Source: Pandoraea iniqua (GTDB lineage: Bacteria > Pseudomonadota > Gammaproteobacteria > Burkholderiales > Burkholderiaceae). From it: a stretch of 64,000 nt of DNA. Positions within the stretch are counted from its first letter, which is position 1; every line of letters starts with the position of its first letter. A program made the translations under genes and the position numbers. Below the pieces are notes generated by a model that ran no database searches, had not been told where the DNA came from, and saw only the letters and a list, made by a program, of their open reading frames with translations. This document shows positions 1 through 6,720 of the stretch, in pieces. The stretch is taken from positions 806,001 to 870,000 of the forward strand of contig NZ_CABPSF010000002.1 of assembly GCF_902459685.1 (NCBI RefSeq), in the 5' to 3' direction.

Positions 1-456
1 GTTATTCGCCAAATCCTTGCGGCTCGTATCCACGAGTAGGACTGCGCCGTCTGGGATGCGCGGCTCCATGCTTAGACCGTCCGCGTAAATGACAACGGCT
101 TCTCGCTCGCTGACACCGCTTTGCTTCAAGAAGTCACGCCGGAAAGCGAGCCGCCCTTTTTCGGTCTCGTAAAAGACCAAATTGCCATTACCTGCGGATG
201 CCTTGACATCGAGCCGACGTAGCATCGCAAAGTCAGGGGGCATGCTCTCGCCGTCAGTGTCAGGGGCGCCATCATCAATTGGTAGCGGCATCCCTGTCAT
301 TGATCTGATCTTCAGCATTTGCGACCAGCTTGGCTCGTGGTGACCGTTTTCCCACGCTGAGATGTTGGCCTTCGACACGCCGAGGGCGTCTCCCATCTGC
401 GTTTGCGTCATGCCACTTTTTGTACGCGCGTCGCGCACCCACTGCTTCAGTTCCAT
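1..456 (-). CDS. CI/LexA-like phage repressor (XRE HTH + S24 peptidase), partial
   Basis: Lysogeny repressor of the prophage; the gene runs off the left edge after 152 codons. Reading the minus strand from the ATG at 456, residues 1-50 form an XRE helix-turn-helix (TQTQMGDALGVSKANISAWE). After a linker there is an Ala88-Gly89 pair fitting a RecA-stimulated self-cleavage site, then the S24 nucleophile segment GLSMEP with Ser129. The catalytic Lys lies outside the window. Typical members read GDSMEP, so Leu replaces the usual Asp. The gene is divergent from the Cro-like gene across about 100 bp. Family knowledge predicts dimeric operator binding and SOS-induced cleavage; this is inference for this protein. 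Confidence 0.93.
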   Translation of the reverse strand, partial: MELKQWVRDARTKSGMTQTQMGDALGVSKANISAWENGHHEPSWSQMLKIRSMTGMPLPIDDGAPDTDGESMPPDFAMLRRLDVKASAGNGNLVFYETEKGRLAFRRDFLKQSGVSEREAVVIYADGLSMEPRIPDGAVLLVDTSRKDLANN

Positions 457-501
457 TCCCCGATGGTAAAGAACACCTATACCTACTGGGGCAATAGTTT
501 C

Positions 502-530
502 TTGACCTCTGATTCCAGATTTTCTATACT
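502..530 (+). promoter_or_regulatory. Early rightward promoter (PR-like) in the cI-cro intergenic region
   Basis: TTGACC at 502-507 and TATACT at 525-530 are separated by exactly 17 bp, a near-consensus sigma70 promoter firing into the Cro-like gene at 560. The intergenic region 457-559 should also hold the operators and the leftward repressor promoter. I see only a weak leftward candidate (TTGCCC-N18-TTTACC on the minus strand) and no clear repeated operator apart from the short direct repeat ACCTAT/ACCTAC near 475-486. Confidence 0.7.
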
Positions 531-559
531 CAGGCAAAACGTACTTTTGAGCTAAGGCC

Positions 560-808
560 ATGAAAGAACATCCCATTGATGTAGCTGCTTCGATTGTTGG
601 CTCTAAGGCCGCTCTAGGTCGGGCGCTCGGCGTATCAAAATCCGCCGTCGAGCAATGGACGGATGAGGATCGAAAGGTGCCCGCGAAGCATTGCCCGGCT
701 ATCGAGCGTTTGACGGACGGCAAGGTCCGATGCGAAGACCTCAATGGTGAGGTCGATTGGACGTATATCCGTCAGGCTGCCGACGGCGCAAACGAGGTGG
801 CCGCATGA
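560..808 (+). CDS. Cro/YdaS-like HTH regulator
   Basis: An 82-residue protein whose first 55 residues form a helix-turn-helix: SKAALGRALGVSKSAVEQW, then a basic DRKVPAKHC segment. This matches the Cro-like YdaS family found directly divergent from CI genes in lambdoid prophages. It is the first gene after the PR-like promoter, so it probably represses cI transcription during lytic growth. The Shine-Dalgarno (TAAGG, 553-557) is only 2 bp from the ATG, suggesting weak or leader-dependent translation. Its stop codon overlaps the next start (ATGA at 805-808), so the genes are translationally coupled. The family is well supported; the exact role is inferred from position. Confidence 0.78.
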   Translation: MKEHPIDVAASIVGSKAALGRALGVSKSAVEQWTDEDRKVPAKHCPAIERLTDGKVRCEDLNGEVDWTYIRQAADGANEVAA

Positions 809-1032
809 AAAAGCGAGCTGAATTTCGCAACGAAGTAAAAACACGTCTACGTGATCGTGCATATGAAGCCCTCCAGCATTTCAAGGTTGTGCAGGGCATT
901 GAGAGCGATTCTGCCGCGATGGCCCGCATTACTGAGCAGTTCTTGCTCGGTGCTGTAGGTACTTTGCCTGCCGACTTGATCGGAGTCAGTGACGACTCAG
1001 GCCGAAACGTCCCGCGCCGGGTGGCGGCATGA
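805..1032 (+). CDS. Small phage protein, possible ribbon-helix-helix regulator
   Basis: A 75-residue protein starting at the ATG that overlaps the preceding stop; a longer upstream reading from 757 would run inside the Cro-like gene. The N-terminus is very basic (MKKRAEFRNEVKTRLRDR) and is followed by two predicted helices with a hydrophobic pattern (AYEALQHFKVV, SAAMARITEQFLLG). This resembles the Arc/MetJ ribbon-helix-helix layout. It lies where lambdoid phages keep cII-type regulators, so a role in the lysis-lysogeny switch is possible. I do not recognise a named family. It is followed by another ATGA overlap at 1029. Confidence 0.6.
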   Translation: MKKRAEFRNEVKTRLRDRAYEALQHFKVVQGIESDSAAMARITEQFLLGAVGTLPADLIGVSDDSGRNVPRRVAA

Positions 1033-1235
1033 GCGACGACCAGATCGTCTCCGCAAAGCTGCCGATTCCTGAGGCGGCAGACCTTGCCACGCGCGCGGCA
1101 GCAGAGGGCATTCCTGCTGACGAGTATTTCGGAATGCACATCCTCAGAAGCGCCTACGGTGTCTTACACCCGCGAGCCGTGCCGCACTTGCTCCGTCCGA
1201 AGCAGGGACAAAACGTCCCGAATGATGAGGAGTGA
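1029..1235 (+). CDS. Small phage protein, second ribbon-helix-helix-like candidate
   Basis: A 68-residue protein coupled to the previous gene by an ATGA overlap. Residues 6-45 read as a beta-strand (IVSAKLPIP) followed by helix-turn-helix segments (EAADLATRAAAEGIPADEYFGMHILRSAYG), a pattern typical of ribbon-helix-helix proteins. The C-terminal 20 residues are basic and unstructured. It could be a DNA-binding partner of the gene before it. No named family is recognised. Confidence 0.55.
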   Translation: MSDDQIVSAKLPIPEAADLATRAAAEGIPADEYFGMHILRSAYGVLHPRAVPHLLRPKQGQNVPNDEE

Positions 1236-1238
1236 GTC

Positions 1239-1310
1239 GTGGACCTTTTCATAAGCGCCGTCGTCATTCTTCCGATGCTCTACGTCACCTATTTGATGTT
1301 CTGGAGGTGA
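1239..1310 (+). CDS. Very small single-pass membrane peptide (23 aa)
   Basis: A GTG-initiated 24-codon frame preceded by GAGGAGTGAG. It encodes VDLFISAVVILPMLYVTYLMFWR, one hydrophobic segment with a basic end. Its last codons (GGAGGTGA) supply the Shine-Dalgarno for ninB at 1314, so it is positioned as a translational leader. It may be a real micropeptide or only a translated leader. Confidence 0.4.
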   Translation: MDLFISAVVILPMLYVTYLMFWR

Positions 1311-1313
1311 GCT

Positions 1314-1724
1314 ATGGCCATCCTCTACCGCGAATTCCAACTGCGTAGCCCTTCGATCTGGACGAGCGTTCTGGCCTTCGTCAAAGCGAACGCCAAGGCA
1401 TGTCTCGAGAAAGGCGAACCGCTTCGTGTGATCGTCACTAGCGATGAGAAGAAGCGCAATGCTGAGCAGAACCGCTTTTATTGGGGCGTCGCGCTGCGAG
1501 ACATTGCTGAACAGGCGTGGGTGGACGGCAAGCAATTCGACAAAGACGCATGGCACGAGTACTTCTCGCGCAAGTTCGGTGTCTGCGACGAAGTCACTCT
1601 TCCTGACGGCGAAATCATCACGCGCCGCAAGTCAACCTCGCAAATGACAGTCGGAGAGTTCTCGACCTACGTCAATCAGGTGCAGGCGTGGGCAGCAAAT
1701 CACCTCGGAGTCGAATTCGAATGA
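1314..1724 (+). CDS. ninB: NinB-like recombination protein
   Basis: A 136-residue protein of the lambda NinB (Orf) family, a single-strand-DNA-binding recombination mediator that can replace RecFOR in phage recombination. The diagnostic stretch is KKRNAEQNRFYWGVALRDIA (residues 45-64), followed by the DAWHEYFSRKFG segment and the conserved basic ITRRKSTSQMT region. Length is normal for the family. GGAGGTGA precedes the ATG. The stop overlaps the next start (ATGA at 1721), placing it in a recombination and replication operon. Confidence 0.9.
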   Translation: MAILYREFQLRSPSIWTSVLAFVKANAKACLEKGEPLRVIVTSDEKKRNAEQNRFYWGVALRDIAEQAWVDGKQFDKDAWHEYFSRKFGVCDEVTLPDGEIITRRKSTSQMTVGEFSTYVNQVQAWAANHLGVEFE

Positions 1725-2113
1725 AAGTCGACCGCCTTTGCCACGGTCGGGACTGCTATTTGCAGATCCCCGGCGTATGCACGAACAACCCTGAAACGGT
1801 CGTTCCGTGCCATTCCAACCAGCTTAAGCATGGAAAGGGTAAAGGCATCAAGGCGGACGACGAGAAGACGGTTCCGGGCTGTTACGCATGCCATCACGAG
1901 CTTGACCAAGGCAAGAATCTGAGCAAGCAGGAACGCCGTGACTACTGGGACACAGCGTATGACCGTTGGCGCATGGATCGAGAGCGCTTGATGGCGAAGA
2001 ACGTGGCCTGTCTCAAGACAAAATCAGCAAAGCGCGCACAGGTTCACATTCTTGTGCAGTCGCTCGTAAAGGGCATGAAGGGGGCGCAAAGTGGCGCGAG
2101 CAAGAAACATTAA
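1721..2113 (+). CDS. YbcO/DUF1364-like putative phage nuclease
   Basis: A 130-residue protein resembling the DUF1364 (YbcO) family of lambdoid prophages. The N-terminus has the typical C-R-x-C-x-IPGVC-x-NPETVV pattern (HGRDCYLQIPGVCTNNPET), and a later C-x-x-C-H segment (GCYACHHELD) gives a likely zinc-binding, HNH-like site. YbcO-type proteins are thought to be nucleases that may act with NinB-type recombinases; direct evidence is sparse. The ATG at 1721 is chosen over an in-frame start at 1688 because it forms an ATGA overlap with ninB. The basic C-terminal tail is longer than in YbcO. Confidence 0.8.
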   Translation: MKVDRLCHGRDCYLQIPGVCTNNPETVVPCHSNQLKHGKGKGIKADDEKTVPGCYACHHELDQGKNLSKQERRDYWDTAYDRWRMDRERLMAKNVACLKTKSAKRAQVHILVQSLVKGMKGAQSGASKKH

Positions 2114-2918
2114 GCCGGGTCTGTTCAAGAACGAAATCTTGGGCGTGGCTGATCCGCTTTACACCCTTCTGTTCGAAGGTCTTTGGCTTCTTGCCGACCG
2201 CGAAGGGCGCCTTGAGGATCGCCCATTGCGTATCAAGGCAGAGATTTTCCCCTACCGCGAAGGTCTTGACATCGAGTCGATGCTGAATTGGCTCGTTGCT
2301 CAGGGCTTTATTACTCGGTACACGTCGGGCGGCGTGAAGTGCGTGTTCATCGTGGAGTTCAAGAAACATCAGAACCCGCATAAGAATGAGCCGGAATCCT
2401 CCCTTCCTTCACCTGAGTTTTCCGAACCTGATTCAGTCATTAACGGTTGCACTTCCGAATATCTCGGAAAGACTTCCGAAAAAATCGGAAGCGCTCCGGC
2501 TGATTCTCTGATTCCGGATTCCGGATTCCTGATTCCTGATAACTCCCCTGACGGGGAGTTTGTCGCCAGCGAGGCTGGCAACCTGTCCCATCAGCGACCG
2601 AAGCTGACAAAACCGCAATGCCCGCATCAGGAAATCATCGCGCTGTACCACGAACTTCTGCCTGCAAACCCGTCAATTCGTGACTGGACACCGGCTCGTG
2701 CCGAGCATCTGCGTGTCCGGTGGAACGAAGACGCCAAGCGGCAGACGTTGGACTGGTGGGGACGGTTTTTCGAATACATCGCCCAGTCCGAATTCCTGAC
2801 GGGGCGTTCGACGGGCAAAGACCGCAAGCCGTTCACGCCGGGCTTGGACTGGATCGTGAAGGCCGAGAACTTCGCGAAGATCCGTGAAGGCCGGTTCCAC
2901 GACCCGGAGGCAGCATGA
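2091..2918 (+). CDS. O-like phage replication initiation protein
   Basis: A 275-residue protein with a GTG start (2091) inside the end of the previous gene. Its N-terminus, RARNIKPGLFKNEIL, is typical of phage replication proteins with a winged-helix DNA-binding domain. Residues about 100-165 are a low-complexity Ser/Pro/Ile linker, and the C-terminal part (about 175-265, DWTPARAEHLRVRW) probably contacts the helicase or loader. It lies immediately upstream of dnaB with an ATGA overlap, equivalent to lambda O before P. The linker is encoded by a run of short repeats that may be the origin itself, as in lambda where ori lies inside O. Confidence 0.75.
   Translation: MARARNIKPGLFKNEILGVADPLYTLLFEGLWLLADREGRLEDRPLRIKAEIFPYREGLDIESMLNWLVAQGFITRYTSGGVKCVFIVEFKKHQNPHKNEPESSLPSPEFSEPDSVINGCTSEYLGKTSEKIGSAPADSLIPDSGFLIPDNSPDGEFVASEAGNLSHQRPKLTKPQCPHQEIIALYHELLPANPSIRDWTPARAEHLRVRWNEDAKRQTLDWWGRFFEYIAQSEFLTGRSTGKDRKPFTPGLDWIVKAENFAKIREGRFHDPEAA
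2453..2540 (+). repeat. Iteron-like repeats and paired hairpins inside the O-like gene: candidate replication origin
   Basis: Two inverted repeats lie in tandem: TTCCGA/TCGGAA (2453-2458, 2464-2469) and CTTCCGA/TCGGAAG (2473-2479, 2485-2491, five-A loop). They are followed by GATTC motifs starting at 2502, 2510, 2517, 2524 and 2531; the last four are spaced exactly 7 bp apart. The block codes for a low-complexity protein linker, so the DNA pattern may be what is selected. An origin function is inferred by analogy with lambda. Confidence 0.45.
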
Positions 2919-4285
2919 GCGACCACGACATCCTGCGTGCTGTGCCGCAATCCGTCGAATCCGAGCAGGCCGTCATCGGTGCGCTCTTGTTCGACAACGA
3001 TGCCATTGACCGCATTGGCGACCTGAAGGTCGAGCACTTTTACCGCGGCGACCATCGGGCGATCTTTGCTGAGATCATGAAACTCATCGGTGCGAACCGC
3101 CCGGCTGATGTGTTCACCGTGTTTGAGAGCCTTGGGGAGCGTGCTGCGGACTTCGGCGGAATGCAGTATCTCGACAAGCTTTCGAGCAGCGTGCCGGGTA
3201 GCGCCAACATCGGGCGGTATGCCGAGATCGTTCGGGACCGGGCGATTAAGCGTGGCCTGTCGAGCCTTGGTTCAATGCTTCAGGACATGGCGTTTAACCC
3301 CGATGGGGCGTCTGCTGCCGAGCTTGTGGAGCGCGCTTACGGACAGCTTGAGGCATTTGCCAATTCCGACCAACGCGAGGATATGGCCGACCTTCAAACG
3401 GCCATGACGGAGTACATCGAACTCCTGCAAACGCAACACGAGGGGCAAGTTGTCGCAATGCCTACGGGCTTCTCGGATTTGGACGAAAAGCTTGATGGAG
3501 GAATGAATGGTGGCGACCTGATTATCGTGGGAGGTCGTCCGTCAATGGGTAAAACGGCGTTCGTGATGGGCATTGGCCAGCACATAGCCGAGCAAAAACC
3601 CGTTGCTGTGTTCTCGATGGAAATGCCGAAGAAGCAGTTGATGCGTCGCCTCGTGGCATCGCTTGGAAGCATTCCTATGGGCATTCTGGGTGATCCGCGC
3701 CGTATGGACGATGACCACTGGCCGAAACTCACGCACGCGATGCAACGAGCAAAAAACCTTCAGTTCTTCATTGATGACCGCCCTGCCCGAACCTTAGGTG
3801 ATATCCGCTCGCGTTGCCGCACCGTCAAGCGCAAGCATGGCTTGGGCCTTGTCATCGTGGATTACCTAACGCTTATGGCTAGCGGCGAAGGCGATAACCG
3901 TACTCAGCAGGTCGGGGCTAACTCTCGAGGTCTCAAGGTGCTGGCTAAGGAACTGGACGTTCCTGTGGTCGTGCTTGCGCAGCTTAATCGTGGTCTCGAG
4001 AGTCGGAGCGACAAGCGCCCGATGATGAGCGACCTGCGCGACTCTGGGGAAATCGAGCAAGACGCCGATACGGTGATGTTCCTATACCGTGATGAAGTCT
4101 ACAACCCCGACACCCCGGACAAAGGCCTCTGCGAGGTCATTCTGGCAAAGCAGCGCAATGGCGAAATCGGGCGACTTGCGCTGGTTTATGAGGGCATGTT
4201 CACGCGCTTCAAGGACATGGAATCGGGCCGTGAGTACGGGCATACGCCAGCACCGAAACGTCAGGCTCGGGGGTTCAGCGAATGA
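2915..4285 (+). CDS. dnaB: DnaB-family replicative helicase
   Basis: A 456-residue hexameric replicative helicase. Residues 1-100 form the DnaB N-terminal collar domain (PQSVESEQAVIGALLFDNDA); the RecA-like ATPase follows. Walker A is GGRPSMGKTAF at 206-216, Walker B VIVDYLTLM at 313-321, and the H4 region AQLNRGLESR begins near 355, followed by the conserved DLRDSGEIEQDAD. All catalytic motifs are intact. It overlaps the O-like gene by ATGA, so this phage brings its own helicase instead of recruiting the host one with a P-type loader. Confidence 0.95.
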   Translation: MSDHDILRAVPQSVESEQAVIGALLFDNDAIDRIGDLKVEHFYRGDHRAIFAEIMKLIGANRPADVFTVFESLGERAADFGGMQYLDKLSSSVPGSANIGRYAEIVRDRAIKRGLSSLGSMLQDMAFNPDGASAAELVERAYGQLEAFANSDQREDMADLQTAMTEYIELLQTQHEGQVVAMPTGFSDLDEKLDGGMNGGDLIIVGGRPSMGKTAFVMGIGQHIAEQKPVAVFSMEMPKKQLMRRLVASLGSIPMGILGDPRRMDDDHWPKLTHAMQRAKNLQFFIDDRPARTLGDIRSRCRTVKRKHGLGLVIVDYLTLMASGEGDNRTQQVGANSRGLKVLAKELDVPVVVLAQLNRGLESRSDKRPMMSDLRDSGEIEQDADTVMFLYRDEVYNPDTPDKGLCEVILAKQRNGEIGRLALVYEGMFTRFKDMESGREYGHTPAPKRQARGFSE

Positions 4286-4563
4286 GGCGAGCAAAGGTCG
4301 ACGCTAACCAAAAGCAGATCGTCTCGGCGCTCCGTCAACTAGGGGCAACGGTGGCCATAACTAGCACGATGGGCCAAGGCTTCCCCGATATCTGCTGTGG
4401 CTTTCGTGGCCGCAATGTGCTGTTCGAGATCAAGGATGGGAGTAAGCCGCCCAGCGCGCGAAAGCTGACTCCTGACCAGGTTGAATTTCATGCCGCGTGG
4501 AAGGGCGAAATCGCGGTGATTACGTCGGCCACTGAGGCCATTGATTACCTGTTGAGAGGGTGA
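4282..4563 (+). CDS. VRR-NUC-like PD-(D/E)XK nuclease
   Basis: A 93-residue protein with the signature of minimal phage VRR-NUC/Holliday-junction-resolvase-like nucleases: an early KVDANQKQIVSALRQLG helix, the metal-binding Pro-Asp (GQGFPDICCGF), then EIKDG as the second catalytic strand, and KLTPDQVEFHAAW. The order D-(13)-ExK fits the PD-(D/E)XK core. It follows dnaB with an ATGA overlap and may process replication or recombination intermediates in place of RusA, which I do not see here. Confidence 0.8.
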   Translation: MRRAKVDANQKQIVSALRQLGATVAITSTMGQGFPDICCGFRGRNVLFEIKDGSKPPSARKLTPDQVEFHAAWKGEIAVITSATEAIDYLLRG

Positions 4564-4564
4564 T

Positions 4565-5059
4565 ATGGGAAGAACTAAAGGCTGCGAATGGTCACCAGAG
4601 GAAGACGAGAGGCTGACTGTTCTTTTCGACAGCGGAGCCACGAAGGAAACCATCCTGACGGAATTTCCGAACCGAACTGAGCGTGCAATTTATCGGCATG
4701 CAGTGGCTCTGGGTTTGGTGCACGGCCTGTGCCCGCGTCGCATGTGGTCGTTCCTGCGCATCGTTGAGGCGCTTGAGAAGAACGGCCCAATGACGCAGAA
4801 GCAACTTCAGGTCGAAACGGGCCTGAGCGCCGATACCGTGTACGTGCGCACCCGCATGGCTTGCGAGAAGGGCTGGTTAGTCGCGAAGAAAGAGCGTAAG
4901 TCCGGGCCAGGCGATAACCCTTCGGTCTGGTCAATCGGAGAACTTCCCCCAATCCGCCGCCCCGCCGTCCTAAAGGTGCCAAAGGCGCGCGTGTCCGTTA
5001 AAGCGCCTGTACTGATCCGTCGCGATCCGATGGTCGCAGCGTTATTTGGGGCGGTATAA
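4565..5059 (+). CDS. SANT/Myb-like plus winged-helix phage regulator
   Basis: A 164-residue protein. Residues 1-52 look like a SANT/Myb-type motif (CEWSPEEDERLTVLF...TERAIYRHAVALGL), and residues 60-110 a winged helix (RIVEALEKNGPMTQKQLQVE, then TGLSADTVYVRTRMACEKGW). The tail is Pro/Arg/Lys-rich. It starts 2 bp after the nuclease stop. Such proteins appear in phage early operons as DNA-binding regulators or gpN/roi-like factors. The DNA-binding fold is well supported; the target is unknown. Confidence 0.65.
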   Translation: MGRTKGCEWSPEEDERLTVLFDSGATKETILTEFPNRTERAIYRHAVALGLVHGLCPRRMWSFLRIVEALEKNGPMTQKQLQVETGLSADTVYVRTRMACEKGWLVAKKERKSGPGDNPSVWSIGELPPIRRPAVLKVPKARVSVKAPVLIRRDPMVAALFGAV

Positions 5060-5085
5060 GCCCACAACTTTCAGGAGAAATCAGC

Positions 5086-5400
5086 ATGCAATCGATCCCG
5101 GCCCATCTTCTCGATCGCGCTTCCGTGGTGGTCGCTCGCGATATCGAAATCGTTCCTCCCAAGCGCATTCCCGATCAGATCACTTCCGCGCATGAAGCGA
5201 TGACGGCGCTCTTCGAAGCGCTTGAGCGCGTCTCGATGCGTGTCTCGTCCATTGCGGACAGCGCTCCTCCCGAAACTATGGGGGAAGTATCAGCAGCGAG
5301 TGCAGATCCCGAATGCGTCATAGCGCTCGATTCCCTAATCGAACGCATCCAGCTCGCGACTGCGCGGGCTCACAGCATCGCTGATCGCGTGCGACTCTGA
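5086..5400 (+). CDS. Hypothetical phage protein (104 aa)
   Basis: Preceded by AGGAGAAA at good spacing. The C-terminal half is helical with heptad-like hydrophobics (ALFEALERVSMRVSSIAD, IERIQLATARAHSIADRV), suggesting a small coiled-coil or oligomerising protein. No catalytic motif or family is recognised. It is co-directional with the early operon. Confidence 0.65.
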   Translation: MQSIPAHLLDRASVVVARDIEIVPPKRIPDQITSAHEAMTALFEALERVSMRVSSIADSAPPETMGEVSAASADPECVIALDSLIERIQLATARAHSIADRVRL

Positions 5401-5416
5401 AGTTTGGGAGCGTGTG

Positions 5417-5758
5417 ATGACCGACAAAGAGATGCTTGAGCTTGCGGCGAAGGCGGCGGAAATGAAGGTGAAAGGCGAAATTGATTGGGTCGACGGTAAA
5501 ACGATGTGGTTACTGGTGAAAGTGGACGGGCGGCCAAAATTTCGTTGGAACCCCCTAGAAGACGACGGCGATGCGCTTCGGCTGGCGGTGAAGCTGGGAA
5601 TGCGGGTAGAGGTGCGTGGCGAGGTTGAAACGGAAGCCAAATATTGGCTCAAGTCTGATGGCTATAACTATCTGGCTGAAGGGCATTTCATCGGATCGTT
5701 CGCAGCCACCCGCCGCGCCATCGTCCGCGCTGCTGCTGAGATAGGGAAGGGGACGTGA
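5417..5758 (+). CDS. Hypothetical phage protein (113 aa)
   Basis: The ATG at 5417 is chosen over the GTG at 5414 because GGGAG lies 6 bp upstream. The protein is mixed alpha/beta, with an acidic start (MTDKEMLELAAKAAEMKVKG), a central strand-rich stretch (TMWLLVKVDGRPKFRW) and the phrase LRLAVKLGMRVEV. It resembles small phage proteins of unknown function. Its stop shares one base with the next start (TGATG, 5756-5760). Confidence 0.65.
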   Translation: MTDKEMLELAAKAAEMKVKGEIDWVDGKTMWLLVKVDGRPKFRWNPLEDDGDALRLAVKLGMRVEVRGEVETEAKYWLKSDGYNYLAEGHFIGSFAATRRAIVRAAAEIGKGT

Positions 5759-5841
5759 TGCACCCCGTCACGATATTCATCGTCGCTAGCACAGCAACCA
5801 TCATCGGTTTCGGCGCGGCTTGTCTGCGGTATTTGGTATAG
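5758..5841 (+). CDS. Small single-pass membrane peptide (27 aa)
   Basis: An ATG overlapping the preceding stop opens a 28-codon frame, MHPVTIFIVASTATIIGFGA followed by ACLRYLV. It is almost entirely hydrophobic with one Arg near the end, as expected for a one-helix inner-membrane peptide. GGGAAGGGGACG precedes it and gives a strong ribosome-binding site. The tight coupling supports translation; the role is unknown. Confidence 0.45.
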   Translation: MHPVTIFIVASTATIIGFGAACLRYLV

Positions 5842-5850
5842 GGAGGATAG

Positions 5851-6081
5851 ATGTACGGCCCAATCGAAAGTTTGATCGCCCTTTTTCGAGTCATTTTCGG
5901 CGCAGACCCGCAGCCTGGAGAGACTTGGCAGGAAGACCGCGAAAGAAGTCCATGGTCCCCAGTTGGTGACGTAAAAATCGTAGAGGTCCAAGGGCGTTGG
6001 GTCAGATATTGGCCGGTTGGTGGAAGCCTCACATATTGCCGAATAAGTGATTTCAAATGTAATTTCAAGAAGTCTAAATAG
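5851..6081 (+). CDS. Hypothetical phage protein (76 aa)
   Basis: Preceded by GGGAGGATAG just before the ATG. The protein has a hydrophobic first helix (IESLIALFRVIF) and a beta-rich second half (KIVEVQGRWVRYWPVGGSLTYC) ending in basic residues. The wobble positions are more AT-rich than in the structural genes. No family is recognised. Confidence 0.5.
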   Translation: MYGPIESLIALFRVIFGADPQPGETWQEDRERSPWSPVGDVKIVEVQGRWVRYWPVGGSLTYCRISDFKCNFKKSK

Positions 6082-6089
6082 GCTCTAAA

Positions 6090-6467
6090 ATGACAGACCC
6101 CATCGATACTCTTCTTGAGACATGGCACGCATGGCAGGCTGAATATGAGCCGAAACTGGGCTATGCAGCCTTCGATTCAACCTGCCGGGACTATCGCTCA
6201 TCCTCACGCCAATGGATGACTCACTGGGATATTGCCGAGGAAGTCGACCAAGCCGAGCGTAATGCAAGGTGTGAGCAGATCGATTTGTGCGTCGACAGGC
6301 TGTCATGGCCGCTGAGGGCTGCCATTCACACTCGCATGCGGAACATGGATGCAGGTGTGGACGTGTGGCGCTCGAAGGCGACTTATGCGGATGCCAAGCT
6401 CGCTCTGGTGCCGATGCTCATCCAGCGTGGCGTGATAACCGAGCAAGAGGCAGAGGTGGCATTGTGA
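6090..6467 (+). CDS. Candidate late-gene antiterminator (Q position), 125 aa
   Basis: The last gene before a terminator-rich gap and the late operon, exactly where lambdoid phages keep Q. The sequence is helical, Trp/Arg-rich (LLETWHAWQAEY, then STCRDYRSSSRQWMTHWD), with a C-terminal helix pair (YADAKLALVPMLIQRGVITE). This recalls short Q-type antiterminators but lacks a motif I can name. The presence of several strong terminators inside the downstream operon makes an antitermination factor likely. The function is inferred mainly from position. Confidence 0.6.
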   Translation: MTDPIDTLLETWHAWQAEYEPKLGYAAFDSTCRDYRSSSRQWMTHWDIAEEVDQAERNARCEQIDLCVDRLSWPLRAAIHTRMRNMDAGVDVWRSKATYADAKLALVPMLIQRGVITEQEAEVAL

Positions 6468-6532
6468 AAAATTGCTTGCAAATTCTTATGGTTAGTGTAG
6501 GCTTGGAAATTGTGGGGCATCGCTCGCCCTGA

Positions 6533-6565
6533 AAAAGCCGCTTCGGGGAAATCCGGGCGGCTTTT
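6533..6565 (+). terminator. Intrinsic terminator after the candidate Q gene (tR'-like)
   Basis: AAAAGCCGC (6533-6541) pairs with GCGGCTTTT (6557-6565) around a 15-nt loop; the T-run is followed by CGTTTTC. It could be the terminator that a late antiterminator overcomes. In 6468-6532 I see only a weak promoter candidate (TTGCTT-N18-TGTAGG). Confidence 0.7.
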
Positions 6566-6591
6566 CGTTTTCTCGCGCATGCAAATTGAAG

Positions 6592-6690
6592 GTGGGACTG
6601 GCCGACCTTGAATCGGTGCAGCACCATTTGGAAAACTACATCGGGGCGAGTCCAAAGGGCTGTGACATGGCCAGCCACGTCAAAGTGTAA
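6592..6690 (+). CDS. Possible small phage ORF (32 aa)
   Basis: A GTG-start frame of 33 codons with amino-acid use that looks coding (LADLESVQHHLENYIGASPK, ending in MASHVKV). TTGAA just upstream could act as a weak ribosome-binding site. It lies in the 6468-6832 gap between the candidate Q gene and the first late gene. No family is recognised. Confidence 0.27.
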   Translation: MGLADLESVQHHLENYIGASPKGCDMASHVKV

Positions 6691-6720
6691 GTTCCATGAA
6701 CAATTTGCAGCCGTGAGGGA

